Positions 8,044-17,240 of a stretch of 64,000 nt of DNA are shown one piece after another. The stretch comes from Maribellus sp. YY47 (GTDB lineage: Bacteria > Bacteroidota > Bacteroidia > Bacteroidales > Prolixibacteraceae): positions 159,565 through 223,564 of the forward strand of contig NZ_JALGYW010000007.1 in assembly GCF_023111095.1 (NCBI RefSeq), written 5' to 3'. The notes under the pieces are model-generated. The model worked only from the letters and a program-made list of their open reading frames with translations. It was not told the DNA's origin and searched no databases. The translations under genes were made by a program, and so were the position numbers. Each line of letters starts with the position of its first letter. Position 1 is the first letter of the stretch.

Positions 8044-8757
8044 ATGAAAATAAAACATTTATGCTTTGCATTAATACTCCTAGTATGTGCCTGTTCTGAC
8101 AGTAGTTCAGATGATGAGAAGATCGTTGATTTCTCAGGAGACTCCGGGATCTTTATTGATCAAAGAGATGGACATCGTTACAACTGGATTAAGATTGGAG
8201 AACAAGTCTGGATGGCGGATAACCTGGCCTATCTCCCTGATGGAGTTTCATTAACTGACTCTCCTTTTGCCGTGTTTGAATACAATGGGGACAACCCTCA
8301 GGAGGCAAGGAAAAGTGAAGGGTATAAAGAATACGGAGTATTTTACAACTACTATGCAGCAAATGAGTTCTGTCCAGAGGGTTGGCATCTACCATCCAAT
8401 GCTGAATGGGAACATTTGGCAGAGTTTATCAGTGAAGATAATGGCGGCTTTGAAAAACAAGAAGAGACCAAATATGACCTTGAAGGATGGTTTGAAGTTG
8501 GTAAACAACTAAAAATAGTAACGAGTGTGTATGAAACTAATGGAACTGACAATTATGGCTTTTCTGCACTGCTGCCAGGAATAATTGAAGGCAACGGGAG
8601 TGTTTCTTCCAAAGGGCAATATGGTAGATTTTGGACAGCAACAGAGGAAAATGAAGGTAGGACTTATGCGAGGTTTGTAAAATCCAGTTCAAGCCTGCTA
8701 TATACCACTCATTTATGGAAAACAAGCAAACTTAGTGTCAGATGTGTAAAAGATTAA
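8044..8757 (+). CDS. FISUMP-domain lipoprotein
   Basis: 237 residues. A lipoprotein signal ends at Cys17 (LLVCAC), followed by a Ser/Asp linker. The rest is a FISUMP (Fibrobacter succinogenes major paralogous) domain: GHRYNWIKIGEQVWMADNL, FCPEGWHLPSNAEWEHLAEF, GFSALLPG and a final SVRCVKD. These domains occur on cell-surface proteins of Fibrobacter and Bacteroidota. A surface-exposed location is expected; the binding partner is unknown. It is not obviously part of the neighbouring operons. Confidence 0.8.
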   Translation: MKIKHLCFALILLVCACSDSSSDDEKIVDFSGDSGIFIDQRDGHRYNWIKIGEQVWMADNLAYLPDGVSLTDSPFAVFEYNGDNPQEARKSEGYKEYGVFYNYYAANEFCPEGWHLPSNAEWEHLAEFISEDNGGFEKQEETKYDLEGWFEVGKQLKIVTSVYETNGTDNYGFSALLPGIIEGNGSVSSKGQYGRFWTATEENEGRTYARFVKSSSSLLYTTHLWKTSKLSVRCVKD

Positions 8758-8794
8758 TAGATTTCGTAACACTTCTTGCATGCCAACCACTTTA

Positions 8795-9046
8795 ATGAAA
8801 AAGTTCCAACTCATTCACCAAGAAAAAGATGAGCAGTGTTTTGAGATTCTCAAATCCTGCATTGTTGAAGACAAGAAACTCAAGGAATACCGCATTGACA
8901 AAGACACTCTGTTAGAAAACCTGCCAGAAAGTATTGTCAATAAATTCCTTGATTTCTTAGGCACTGATCGACAGTTTAGAACTTTGATGTTGCACATGAT
9001 TAAATCAGGAACATTGGTTATCAGTTGTTGGGATGATGAAGAATAG
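8795..9046 (+). CDS. Small acidic protein, paralogue B, upstream of hsdR
   Basis: About 83 residues, starting MKKFQLIHQEKDEQC. The ATG at 8795 is chosen over 8780 because it aligns exactly with the start of the paralogue at 5487. Shared features are DKDTLLENLPE, KFLDFLG, and HMIKSGTLVISCWDD. At DNA level the word GACACTCTGTTA is identical in both genes. It lies 64 bases ahead of hsdR. A link to restriction control is conceivable because of position only. Confidence 0.65.
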   Translation: MKKFQLIHQEKDEQCFEILKSCIVEDKKLKEYRIDKDTLLENLPESIVNKFLDFLGTDRQFRTLMLHMIKSGTLVISCWDDEE

Positions 9047-9110
9047 CATTTATCAATAAAATTCCTAAATTTAGCCAACCAAAAACAAAAAGTACGACAA
9101 CCGCTTTATA

Positions 9111-11930
9111 ATGCCAAACCAAAATCCTGAGCAAATAGCAAGAGACCATATTGACAGGCAGTTAGTTGCTTGCGGATGGACTATTCAGGACATCAAAAAG
9201 ATAAATCTTCATGCTGGTATTGGGGTAGCAATCAGGGAATATTTAACTGATGTTGGTCCTGCTGACTATGTATTATTTGTTGATGGAAAGCCTTGCGGGA
9301 TTATTGAAGCAAAAAGGGAAGATGAAGGATTTCGCCTGAATGTACATGAAGACCAGACTGAGGGTTATGCAATAGCCAAACTCAAACACTTGAATAATGA
9401 ACCTCTTCCTTATGTTTATCTCAGTACTGGTGAAATAACAAGGTTTACCGACTTCACAGACCTAAAACCAAGAGCAAGGGAACTGTTCTGTTTTCACAGA
9501 CCTGAAACTTTAAGAGATTGGATAAAAAGGGATAAATCCCTGCGCAGAAGGTTACATGATTTACCAGCCTTACAAACTGATGGTCTAAGGGAATGCCAGA
9601 TAAATGCAATTACCAAACTGGAAAATTCATTCAGGGAAAACAGACCAAGAGCGTTAATTCAAATGGCTACAGGTTCAGGAAAAACCTTTACTGCCATTAC
9701 AACCATTTACCGTTTACTGAAATTTGCAAAAGCTAAAAGGATATTATTTCTGGTAGATACTAAAAACCTTGGAGAACAGGCAGAACAGGAATTTATGTCT
9801 TTTGTCCCCAATGATGATAACCGGAAATTTACAGAATTATACAGCGTTCAACGTTTAAAATCAAGTTATATAGCAACTGACAGTCAGGTTTGCATCAGTA
9901 CCATTCAACGTTTGTATTCCATTTTAAAAGGAACTGAGTTGGATGAAAAACTGGAAGAGGAAAATCCAAATGAAAGGAAATACCAGCCAAAGGAGATTCC
10001 ACCAGTGGAATATGACGCTAAAATGCCCATTGAGTTTTTTGATTTCATTGTAATTGATGAATGCCACCGTAGCATTTATAATTTGTGGAAGCAGGTTCTG
10101 GAATATTATGACGCTTTTGAAATTGGGTTAACAGCAACACCTGACAGCAGAACCATTGGATATTTTGACCAGAATCTTGTAAGTGAATATTCTCATGAAA
10201 TGGCTGTTGCTGATGGGGTAAATGTGGGTTACGATGTTTTTATTATTGATACTAAAATCACTCAGCAGGGGGGAACTCTCTGGAAAGGGGAATACATTGA
10301 ACACCGGGAAAGGTTAAGCAGGAAAAAGAGGCTGGAATTACAGGATGAGGATGAAAACTATTCTGCTCAGCAGTTGGATAAAGATGTAGTGAATCCCAAT
10401 CAAATCAGAACTATTATTCGCAGTTTCAAAGAACATTTACCAAATATTTTCAAAGAGAGGTTTGATAAGGATGGAGTTTTTGAGGTTCCCAAAACTTTAA
10501 TATTTGCAAAAACAGATTCACATGCTGATGACATTATCCAGATTGTAAGGGAAGAATTTGCAGAAGAAAACCGATTCTGTAAAAAGATTACTTATACCTC
10601 AGACAAAGACCGTTTGGATGCTGATGAAAATATTCTGGAAAAAGGAGAAGACCCAAAAACAACTTTGGCTCAGTTCAGAAATGGTTATCATCCAAGAATA
10701 GCTGTTACCGTTGATATGATAGCAACAGGTACAGATGTAAAACCTTTGGAGTGTTTGCTTTTTATGCGTGATGTAAAAAGCCGCAATTACTTTGAGCAGA
10801 TGAAAGGTAGGGGAACAAGAACTGTTGACCTTGATACATTGAGAAAAGTTACCCCTTCTGCCAAAACCACCAAAGACCATTTTGTAATTGTTGATGCCAT
10901 TGGTGTTAACCGTAGCCTGAAAACTGACAGCAGACCATTGGAGAAAAAGCCTGGCATTCCATTAAAAGATTTGCTACAGGCAATTGCAGTTGGAGTAAGG
11001 GAAGAAGATTTGTTTACATCATTAGCTAACAGGTTAACTCGTTTAGACAAACAAATTACACCAAAAGAAAAACAGAAGTTTGCTGAAAAGGCAGATGGTA
11101 AAAGTATTTCGCAGGTGGTAAAAGAGTTGCTAAATGCTTTTAATCCTGATGTGCTGGAAGGAATTGAGACCAAAGTAAAAAATGATTACATAGGCGCTGC
11201 ACCTGATGATATAGAAAAAGCCATTCTATATGAAACCGAAAAGTTAAAGGATGAGGCTGCCAAAGTCTTCACAGGTGAATTGAATGAATACATTGAAAAT
11301 GTTCGTAAAGCACATGAGCAAAGGATAGATACAGCCAATCCTGATGAGGTGGTTCATGTGGGTTGGGATAAGGAAAACAAGGATAAGTCAGCAGAACTGG
11401 TAATTGAATTTTCAGCGTGGATGCAGCAGCACAAGGATGAATTAACTGCATTGCAGATTTTCTATAACCAACCTTATAGAAGACGAGAACTCACTTACAC
11501 CATGATTAAGGAAGTGCTGGAAAAACTGCAAAGTGACAAACCATTACTTGCACCGCTGCATGTTTGGAGAGCTTATGAAGCCTTGGAAGAATGTAATGGT
11601 TCGCCAAGAAATGAATTGACAGCCATAGTTTCACTTATCCGCAAAGTAAGTGGGTTGGATGCTGTTCTTACAGCCTACGATAAAACAGTGGATAAGAATT
11701 TTCAGGAATGGGTATTTAAAAAACAGGCTGGTGCTGTAAAGTTTAATGAAGAACAAATGTTATGGCTCAGGATGATTAAGGACTATGTAATCAGCAGTTT
11801 TCATATTGAAAAGGATGATTTTGATTACAACCCTTTTAATGCTCAGGGTGGATTGGGCAAAATGTGGCAGCTTTTTGGAGAGCAGACAGAGGAGATTATT
11901 AATGAATTAAATGAGGTATTAGCAGCATAA
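9111..11930 (+). CDS. hsdR: Type I restriction endonuclease subunit R
   Basis: 939 residues. The N-terminal PD-(D/E)xK nuclease domain has D52 and E66-A-K68 (GIIEAKRE). The SF2 translocase has Walker A ATGSGKT at 186-192, a DECH box at 316-319, the motif III region GLTATPDS, and later TGTDVKPLECLLFMR and QMKGRGTR. The C-terminal third resembles EcoEI-type R subunits. Together with HsdM and HsdS it would cleave unmodified DNA after ATP-driven translocation. hsdS starts 1 base after its stop. All key motifs look intact. Confidence 0.96.
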   Translation: MPNQNPEQIARDHIDRQLVACGWTIQDIKKINLHAGIGVAIREYLTDVGPADYVLFVDGKPCGIIEAKREDEGFRLNVHEDQTEGYAIAKLKHLNNEPLPYVYLSTGEITRFTDFTDLKPRARELFCFHRPETLRDWIKRDKSLRRRLHDLPALQTDGLRECQINAITKLENSFRENRPRALIQMATGSGKTFTAITTIYRLLKFAKAKRILFLVDTKNLGEQAEQEFMSFVPNDDNRKFTELYSVQRLKSSYIATDSQVCISTIQRLYSILKGTELDEKLEEENPNERKYQPKEIPPVEYDAKMPIEFFDFIVIDECHRSIYNLWKQVLEYYDAFEIGLTATPDSRTIGYFDQNLVSEYSHEMAVADGVNVGYDVFIIDTKITQQGGTLWKGEYIEHRERLSRKKRLELQDEDENYSAQQLDKDVVNPNQIRTIIRSFKEHLPNIFKERFDKDGVFEVPKTLIFAKTDSHADDIIQIVREEFAEENRFCKKITYTSDKDRLDADENILEKGEDPKTTLAQFRNGYHPRIAVTVDMIATGTDVKPLECLLFMRDVKSRNYFEQMKGRGTRTVDLDTLRKVTPSAKTTKDHFVIVDAIGVNRSLKTDSRPLEKKPGIPLKDLLQAIAVGVREEDLFTSLANRLTRLDKQITPKEKQKFAEKADGKSISQVVKELLNAFNPDVLEGIETKVKNDYIGAAPDDIEKAILYETEKLKDEAAKVFTGELNEYIENVRKAHEQRIDTANPDEVVHVGWDKENKDKSAELVIEFSAWMQQHKDELTALQIFYNQPYRRRELTYTMIKEVLEKLQSDKPLLAPLHVWRAYEALEECNGSPRNELTAIVSLIRKVSGLDAVLTAYDKTVDKNFQEWVFKKQAGAVKFNEEQMLWLRMIKDYVISSFHIEKDDFDYNPFNAQGGLGKMWQLFGEQTEEIINELNEVLAA

Positions 11931-11931
11931 A

Positions 11932-13131
11932 ATGGCTTTAGGACGTAAACCAATTGAAATAGTAAACGAAGGCAAACATCAACTTTTAGTAAAAGCTGAA
12001 CATTGGAACAGGATTTATTTAAAGGAAGTTGCCAAAGTTCAAAATGGATATGCTTTTAGTTCAAAAAATTTTGTAAAAACAGGTGGCTTACCATTAATCA
12101 GAATACGTGACATTGATAGTACATCAACTGTTGATAGGTTTGACGGAGAATATTCAGATGAATTTATAGTAACAAAAGGAGATGTACTTATTGGTATGGA
12201 TGGAGATTTCAAAGTTGCACGTTGGAAAGGTGATGATGCTTTGCTTAATCAACGGGTATGTAGAATTATTCCAAAATCAAAAGATTTTGACTCTAAATTT
12301 TTATTTATTTGTTTACAGCCATACCTAAATGCAATTAATGAAGAAACTTCATCGGTAACTGTTAAACACTTGTCTTCAAGAACCATTGAAGAAATTCCTT
12401 TGCCTTATCCACCTCTTCCTGAACAACAAGCCATTGTCTCCAAAATAGAAGAACTACTCAGTGATTTGGAAAACGGGAAACAGCAATTGATATTGGCACA
12501 ACAACAAATAAAAATTTACAGGCAAAGTTTGTTAAAATGGGCATTTGAAGGAAAACTCACCAACAAAAATGTGAAAGAAGGGGAGTTGCCAGAGGGATGG
12601 AAGATTGCTCCCCTTGGAAATATATGTGATATGAAAGCTGGTTTTTTTGTAAAGGCTGTTGAAATCCAAAAAGAATATAATGAAGGACTGTTTCCTTGTT
12701 ATGGTGGAAATGGATTAAGAGGTTATACTGAATCATACACACACAAAGGCACATTTTCTCTTATAGGTAGACAAGGAGCTTTGTGTGGCAATGTGCATCG
12801 GGTTAATGGAGTTTTCCACGCTACCGAACACGCAGTTGTCACTTCTGCAAAAGATGGAATTGACACAGATTGGTTATTTCATAAATTAACAGCAATGAAA
12901 TTGAATCAATATTCTGCTGGTGCAGCTCAACCTGGTCTTTCTGTAAATAAACTTTTAAAAATCGAAGTCTTATTCCCAACACTCAAAGAACAAAAACTCA
13001 TCGTTGATGAATTGGAAAGCAAACTAACTGTTTGCGATAAAATTGAAGAAACCATCAGCCAAAGTTTGCAGCAAGCAGAATCATTAAGGCAGAGTATTTT
13101 AAAAAAGGCGTTTGAAGGGAAACTGGTATAA
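11932..13131 (+). CDS. hsdS: Type I restriction-modification specificity subunit S
   Basis: 399 residues with two target-recognition domains. The first (~20-155) ends at PLPYPPLPEQQAIVSKIEEL, followed by the central conserved helix ending LLKWAFEGKLT near residue 207. The second (~220-345) ends at the diverged PTLKEQKLIVDELESKL, with the distal helix closing on ILKKAFEGKLV. This two-half architecture predicts a bipartite target. It follows hsdR by 1 base, and two non-RM genes separate it from hsdM. Confidence 0.95.
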   Translation: MALGRKPIEIVNEGKHQLLVKAEHWNRIYLKEVAKVQNGYAFSSKNFVKTGGLPLIRIRDIDSTSTVDRFDGEYSDEFIVTKGDVLIGMDGDFKVARWKGDDALLNQRVCRIIPKSKDFDSKFLFICLQPYLNAINEETSSVTVKHLSSRTIEEIPLPYPPLPEQQAIVSKIEELLSDLENGKQQLILAQQQIKIYRQSLLKWAFEGKLTNKNVKEGELPEGWKIAPLGNICDMKAGFFVKAVEIQKEYNEGLFPCYGGNGLRGYTESYTHKGTFSLIGRQGALCGNVHRVNGVFHATEHAVVTSAKDGIDTDWLFHKLTAMKLNQYSAGAAQPGLSVNKLLKIEVLFPTLKEQKLIVDELESKLTVCDKIEETISQSLQQAESLRQSILKKAFEGKLV

Positions 13132-13142
13132 CTAATATAGAC

Positions 13143-14462
13143 ATGAAAAAGATAAAAACATTTGATACTTTTTTCTGGTGGAGTGCAGCAGCATTCATTT
13201 TAGTTGTTGCACTTATTAGTTTTTTTCCAGCATGGTTTACTGCTTCTTTTAGCAAGTACAATTTTACAACTACTGGACAGATAGGAGATACAATTGGTGG
13301 AATAATGGGACCATTTATTGCAATTGCTGCTGCTGCATTAACTTTTTTAGCATTTTGGGTTCAGTATAAAGCTAATGAACAACAGAAACAGGATATTAAG
13401 GATTTAAAAGAAAGGGGAGAAATTGAAAAATTAGAAGCTAAATTTTTTGAATTAGTTAAACTTCATAGAGATAACGTTTCTGAATTAACATACAGCCCTT
13501 TTAAAAGAGTGCATATTGAAGCCAGTGATGAAGATATTATAAAAGAAGAAAAATTTGAAGGAAGGAAGGTATTTAGAGCTATCGATAAAGAATTCAAGAG
13601 TTTGTTTGCAGAGTTAAAACATTTTTTTCAAAACACAAATGAAATAAATATATATGAGGAATATTATTTAAATCAACTAAAGAAAAACAATGAAATTAAT
13701 TTAAGAAATATAGATTTTGTCACGTTTGCCCAAATTGATATTTTATACAGTATCATTTATTTTGGATTAAGTTTTGAAGGGCAAAAAACGTTAGGGGATT
13801 TCTTTAAGGGGAGGTACAAACAATCTTTTTTTGAAAGCATTATTCAATTTGCATCCCTTAAACCCAAAGAGGATTCTGGCTTTTGGAATAAATGGCATTC
13901 AATGAATTCTAAAACAACAACAAGAATAAAACATTTTAACCGCCTTATTCAAGATTGGAATAAAAATGTACAAAAAATAGAAGAGCTTAGAGATGAATGG
14001 CAGGTGGATGAAGAATTAGAGTATAAATATAAGTACTATAAAAAAGGTAATTACACAAAATACTATGGAGGTCATCAATTCAGATTAGGTCATTACTTTA
14101 GGAATCTCTATCAAACAATTACACTTATCAATGATGATAAACGGATAGATTTTGTTCAGAAATATTCAAATATCAAGATATTAAGAGGGCAATTATCAAC
14201 CTTTGAGCAAACAATCATTTTTTTAAATTCTCTTTCATCTTTAGGGCGTGTTTGGGAGTTTGAGAGCAGAAACAATCCTGAAAAAGCAATTGAAAAGGAT
14301 AATCAACTAATCACAAAATATAATTTCATTAAGAACATCTTGAATGATGAAATTATTGAAGGTGTGTATGTTTCTCACTTTTATCCATTGGTTGAATTTG
14401 AATCTGGAATTAACGAAGAGAAGAAAAAACAAAGAGAATTATTAGAAAAACAATATTCGTAA
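13143..14462 (+). CDS. Putative phage abortive infection membrane protein (putAbiC-like)
   Basis: 439 residues. Two membrane helices at ~11-32 and ~51-75 are followed by a coiled coil (NEQQKQDIKDLKERGEIEKL). A large cytoplasmic part then has GHQFRLGHYFRNLYQT from residue 310 and ILRGQLSTFEQTIIFLNSLS around 350-370. This order and these signatures match the putative abortive-phage-infection family related to lactococcal AbiC (putAbiC). It starts 11 bases after hsdS and is very likely co-transcribed with the restriction genes, as expected for a backup defence. The killing mechanism is unknown. Confidence 0.8.
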   Translation: MKKIKTFDTFFWWSAAAFILVVALISFFPAWFTASFSKYNFTTTGQIGDTIGGIMGPFIAIAAAALTFLAFWVQYKANEQQKQDIKDLKERGEIEKLEAKFFELVKLHRDNVSELTYSPFKRVHIEASDEDIIKEEKFEGRKVFRAIDKEFKSLFAELKHFFQNTNEINIYEEYYLNQLKKNNEINLRNIDFVTFAQIDILYSIIYFGLSFEGQKTLGDFFKGRYKQSFFESIIQFASLKPKEDSGFWNKWHSMNSKTTTRIKHFNRLIQDWNKNVQKIEELRDEWQVDEELEYKYKYYKKGNYTKYYGGHQFRLGHYFRNLYQTITLINDDKRIDFVQKYSNIKILRGQLSTFEQTIIFLNSLSSLGRVWEFESRNNPEKAIEKDNQLITKYNFIKNILNDEIIEGVYVSHFYPLVEFESGINEEKKKQRELLEKQYS

Positions 14463-14484
14463 TGAGGAAAATTGACAACCTAAA

Positions 14485-15363
14485 ATGCACAAGATGAGAG
14501 TCTATATTTCAGAATATCTCAAAAATACTATCCGGGGTAAGTTGATTACTAATACTCTCAAAGAAATTTTAGGCAAAAAGTTGTCTGAAATTCCCCAAAA
14601 TAAAAATGAATGGTGTAGGGATTATATGCCTGTCAAGGGTTATGGTGGTCATTTGGTACTGTTTAAATACAGTCCATCCTACATTGTAGGAAGAACTACA
14701 CTTGAAAAAACTATTCCTGAACAAAAACAAATATGTAATAATCTTGGACTTGAATACACAGAGTCTTCTGTAATTCTGGATGGTGGTGCAATTGATATTT
14801 TTGAAGATATTGGAATTGTTTCTGACCGTGTAATTTTTGATAATTGCAGTAGCTGGATGAACCAAGAACCATCAGTTTTAAAAGATATTAAAGAGAGACT
14901 GAAACTAAATAAGTTAGTTGTTGTTCCATCTGACCCATGGGATTTTACTGGTCATGTTGATGGAATGGTCAGGTTTATCAATAATAATAAGGTGCTAATA
15001 AATGACAGTTCAACTATAGATAATGCAATAAAACTATGCACTAAGAAGGAGCAGGAGAAATACGAAATGTGGAAAAACAACCTTCATCTTTCATTGAAAA
15101 ATGCTGGATTAGAAATTGAAGTATTACCATGTGCTGTTAGCTCAAATGAAGATGATTCAGATACTGATGCTACTGGCATCTATCTCAATTTTCTTTTACT
15201 TGAAGATAAAATTATCATGCCATCTTTTGAGCAATATCCTGATTATAATAAAGCAGCAAAGAAAAAATTGAAAAACCTATATAATAGAGAGGTACTGCCT
15301 GTTGAAGCAGGTTTGTTGGCACAGCATGGAGGAATAATTAATTGCGTTACATGGAATTTCTGA
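14485..15363 (+). CDS. Agmatine/peptidylarginine deiminase-like protein inside the RM operon
   Basis: 292 residues of the guanidino-modifying (pentein-fold, PAD_porph) superfamily. Visible signatures are EWCRDYMPV (R45-D46), ILDGGAIDIFED (family usually EGG), DFTGHVDGMVRF with H157, and near the end HGGIINCVTW with the nucleophile-position Cys287. Agmatine deiminases are usually somewhat longer (about 340-370 residues), so the N-terminal part is short. Members hydrolyse a guanidino group to a ureido group plus ammonia. Position between the Abi-like gene and hsdM (10 bases) is unusual and suggests a defence role rather than polyamine metabolism. The substrate is unknown. Confidence 0.8.
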   Translation: MHKMRVYISEYLKNTIRGKLITNTLKEILGKKLSEIPQNKNEWCRDYMPVKGYGGHLVLFKYSPSYIVGRTTLEKTIPEQKQICNNLGLEYTESSVILDGGAIDIFEDIGIVSDRVIFDNCSSWMNQEPSVLKDIKERLKLNKLVVVPSDPWDFTGHVDGMVRFINNNKVLINDSSTIDNAIKLCTKKEQEKYEMWKNNLHLSLKNAGLEIEVLPCAVSSNEDDSDTDATGIYLNFLLLEDKIIMPSFEQYPDYNKAAKKKLKNLYNREVLPVEAGLLAQHGGIINCVTWNF

Positions 15364-15373
15364 AATTTAAAAA

Positions 15374-16855
15374 ATGAATACAAACTCAATAGTATCAAAA
15401 GTATGGTCATTCTGCAATCCCCTGCGTGATGTAGGAGTAGGTTATGGTGACTATCTGGAACAACTTACCTATCTGCTGTTTTTAAAAATGGCAGATGAAT
15501 ATAGCAAACCACCACATAATCGTAATCTGAACATTCCCTTAGATTACAATTGGGAAAGTTTGACTGACAAAAAAGGAGCAGAACTTGAAATTCATTATGC
15601 CAATCTTTTGCGTGAGCTTAGTTCTCAAAAAGGAATACTTGGTCAGATATTCACCAAAAGCCAGAATAAAATTCAAGACCCTGCCATGCTTGGAAAAGTA
15701 ATTGAAATGATTGGTTCAGAAAAATGGCTGGTTTTAGGCTCTGATGTAAAAGGAGATATTTATGAAGGATTGCTGGAAAAAAATGCAGAAGATGTTAAAA
15801 GTGGAGCAGGGCAATATTTTACACCAAGAGCTTTAATTAAAGCAATGGTTGAATGTGTTCAACCTCAGCCAATGCATACCATTGCAGACCCTGCATGTGG
15901 CACAGGTGGCTTCTTTTTGGCTGCTTATGATTATCTGGTATCAAACAACAAACTGGATAAAGAACAAAACAAATTCCTCAAACTTGAAACCTTTTACGGG
16001 AATGAAATTGTTGCAGGGACAAGGCGTTTAGCTTTAATGAACATGTTCCTTCACAACATTGGTAACATTGACAGTGATAACTTTATTTCTCCTGCTGATG
16101 CCTTGATTGCAGCATCACCAACAACCTATGATTATGTGCTGGCAAATCCACCATTTGGCAAAAAGAGTTCACAGACTTTCACCAATGAAGAAGGAGAATT
16201 GGAGAAAGATGATTTAACCTATAACCGTCAGGATTTTTGGGCAACCACAAGCAATAAACAATTAAATTTTGTACAACATATCAGAACCATGCTTAAAACA
16301 ACAGGCTCAGCAGCAGTTGTTGTGCCAGATAATGTGTTATTTGAAGGTGGTGCTGGTGAAACAGTCAGAAAGAAATTACTGGAAACAACAGATTTGCATA
16401 CCATTCTGCGTCTGCCAACAGGTATTTTCTATGCTCAGGGCGTAAAAGCCAATGTGATTTTCTTTGATAACAAACCAGCAAGCAAAGACCCATGGACTAA
16501 AGAAATATGGGTGTATGATTACCGTACAAATATTCACCATACTTTAAAAAAGAATCCTTTAAAACTGGATGATTTAAAAGATTTTATTTCCTGTTATAAT
16601 CCTTCAAACAGGTTTAAAAGGAAAGAAACTTACAATGCAGAAACAAATCCTGAAGGAAATTGGAGAAAATTCAGCTACGAAGAAATTATTGCAAGAGATA
16701 AAACCAGTCTGGATATTACATGGCTAAAAGATAAGTCATTGGCTGACCTTGATAATCTGCCAGACCCAGAAACCATTGCAGAAGATATTATTGAGAACCT
16801 TGAAGCAGGATTAGAAAGCTTTAGGGAGATTATGGTAAAGTTGAATGCCAAATAA
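15374..16855 (+). CDS. hsdM: Type I restriction-modification DNA methyltransferase subunit M
   Basis: 493 residues. An N-terminal HsdM_N helical domain is followed by the N6-adenine methylase domain. SAM motif I is DPACGTGGFF starting at residue 172, and catalytic motif IV is NPPF at 258-261. AGQYFTPRALIKAMV is also typical. With HsdS it methylates the recognition site and protects self DNA. Unlike common hsdMSR or hsdRMS orders, it comes last, after two cargo genes. All key motifs are present. Confidence 0.96.
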   Translation: MNTNSIVSKVWSFCNPLRDVGVGYGDYLEQLTYLLFLKMADEYSKPPHNRNLNIPLDYNWESLTDKKGAELEIHYANLLRELSSQKGILGQIFTKSQNKIQDPAMLGKVIEMIGSEKWLVLGSDVKGDIYEGLLEKNAEDVKSGAGQYFTPRALIKAMVECVQPQPMHTIADPACGTGGFFLAAYDYLVSNNKLDKEQNKFLKLETFYGNEIVAGTRRLALMNMFLHNIGNIDSDNFISPADALIAASPTTYDYVLANPPFGKKSSQTFTNEEGELEKDDLTYNRQDFWATTSNKQLNFVQHIRTMLKTTGSAAVVVPDNVLFEGGAGETVRKKLLETTDLHTILRLPTGIFYAQGVKANVIFFDNKPASKDPWTKEIWVYDYRTNIHHTLKKNPLKLDDLKDFISCYNPSNRFKRKETYNAETNPEGNWRKFSYEEIIARDKTSLDITWLKDKSLADLDNLPDPETIAEDIIENLEAGLESFREIMVKLNAK

Positions 16856-16934
16856 AATCAGCCAGCAGCAGAATGAAATGTTATTGCAGCACGGATTGAG
16901 AGAGGCTTTAGAACCGGGAAAATCAATCAAATAA
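16845..16934 (+). CDS. Possible 29-residue leader or remnant overlapping hsdM
   Basis: An ATG inside the last codons of hsdM opens a frame of 29 codons (MPNKISQQQNEM... ending PGKSIK), overlapping hsdM by 11 bases. Stop-start overlap is typical of coupled genes, and the Gln-rich, helical content is not random-looking. There is no homology evidence and it may be chance or a decayed gene. Confidence 0.25.
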   Translation: MPNKISQQQNEMLLQHGLREALEPGKSIK

Positions 16935-16955
16935 CAATATCCATAAACACAAACT

Positions 16956-17210
16956 ATGGACGAGAAGAAATTATTTAATGCTTATGAGGGACTAAAAGGA
17001 TTTGACCCCACAGCAAAAGGGAGTGGTCCAAGACCAATAGATGTACCTATGGATGAATGTATAACACAGACTGAATGGGATGGCTACACCAAGGCAAAGG
17101 AAGCATGTGAAAAAAGAGGTGGAAATTGGCAACGTGAAAGAAATGAAAGACACGATAAAATTGCAAGGATGTATGCAACAGGATGTAGAATCGTAGATGA
17201 TATGTGTTGA
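16956..17210 (+). CDS. Hypothetical small Cys-containing protein
   Basis: 84 residues, soluble, with four Cys (CITQ, ACEK, GCRI and the C-terminal residue). Charged segments include KEACEKRGGNWQRERNERHD. No family recognised. It lies 100 bases after hsdM and 30 bases before the HepT-like gene, in the same orientation, so it may be part of the defence transcript. The C-terminal Cys is unusual. Confidence 0.5.
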   Translation: MDEKKLFNAYEGLKGFDPTAKGSGPRPIDVPMDECITQTEWDGYTKAKEACEKRGGNWQRERNERHDKIARMYATGCRIVDDMC

Positions 17211-17240
17211 TGCTTTTGTGGTCAATTAAATCTAAATATT

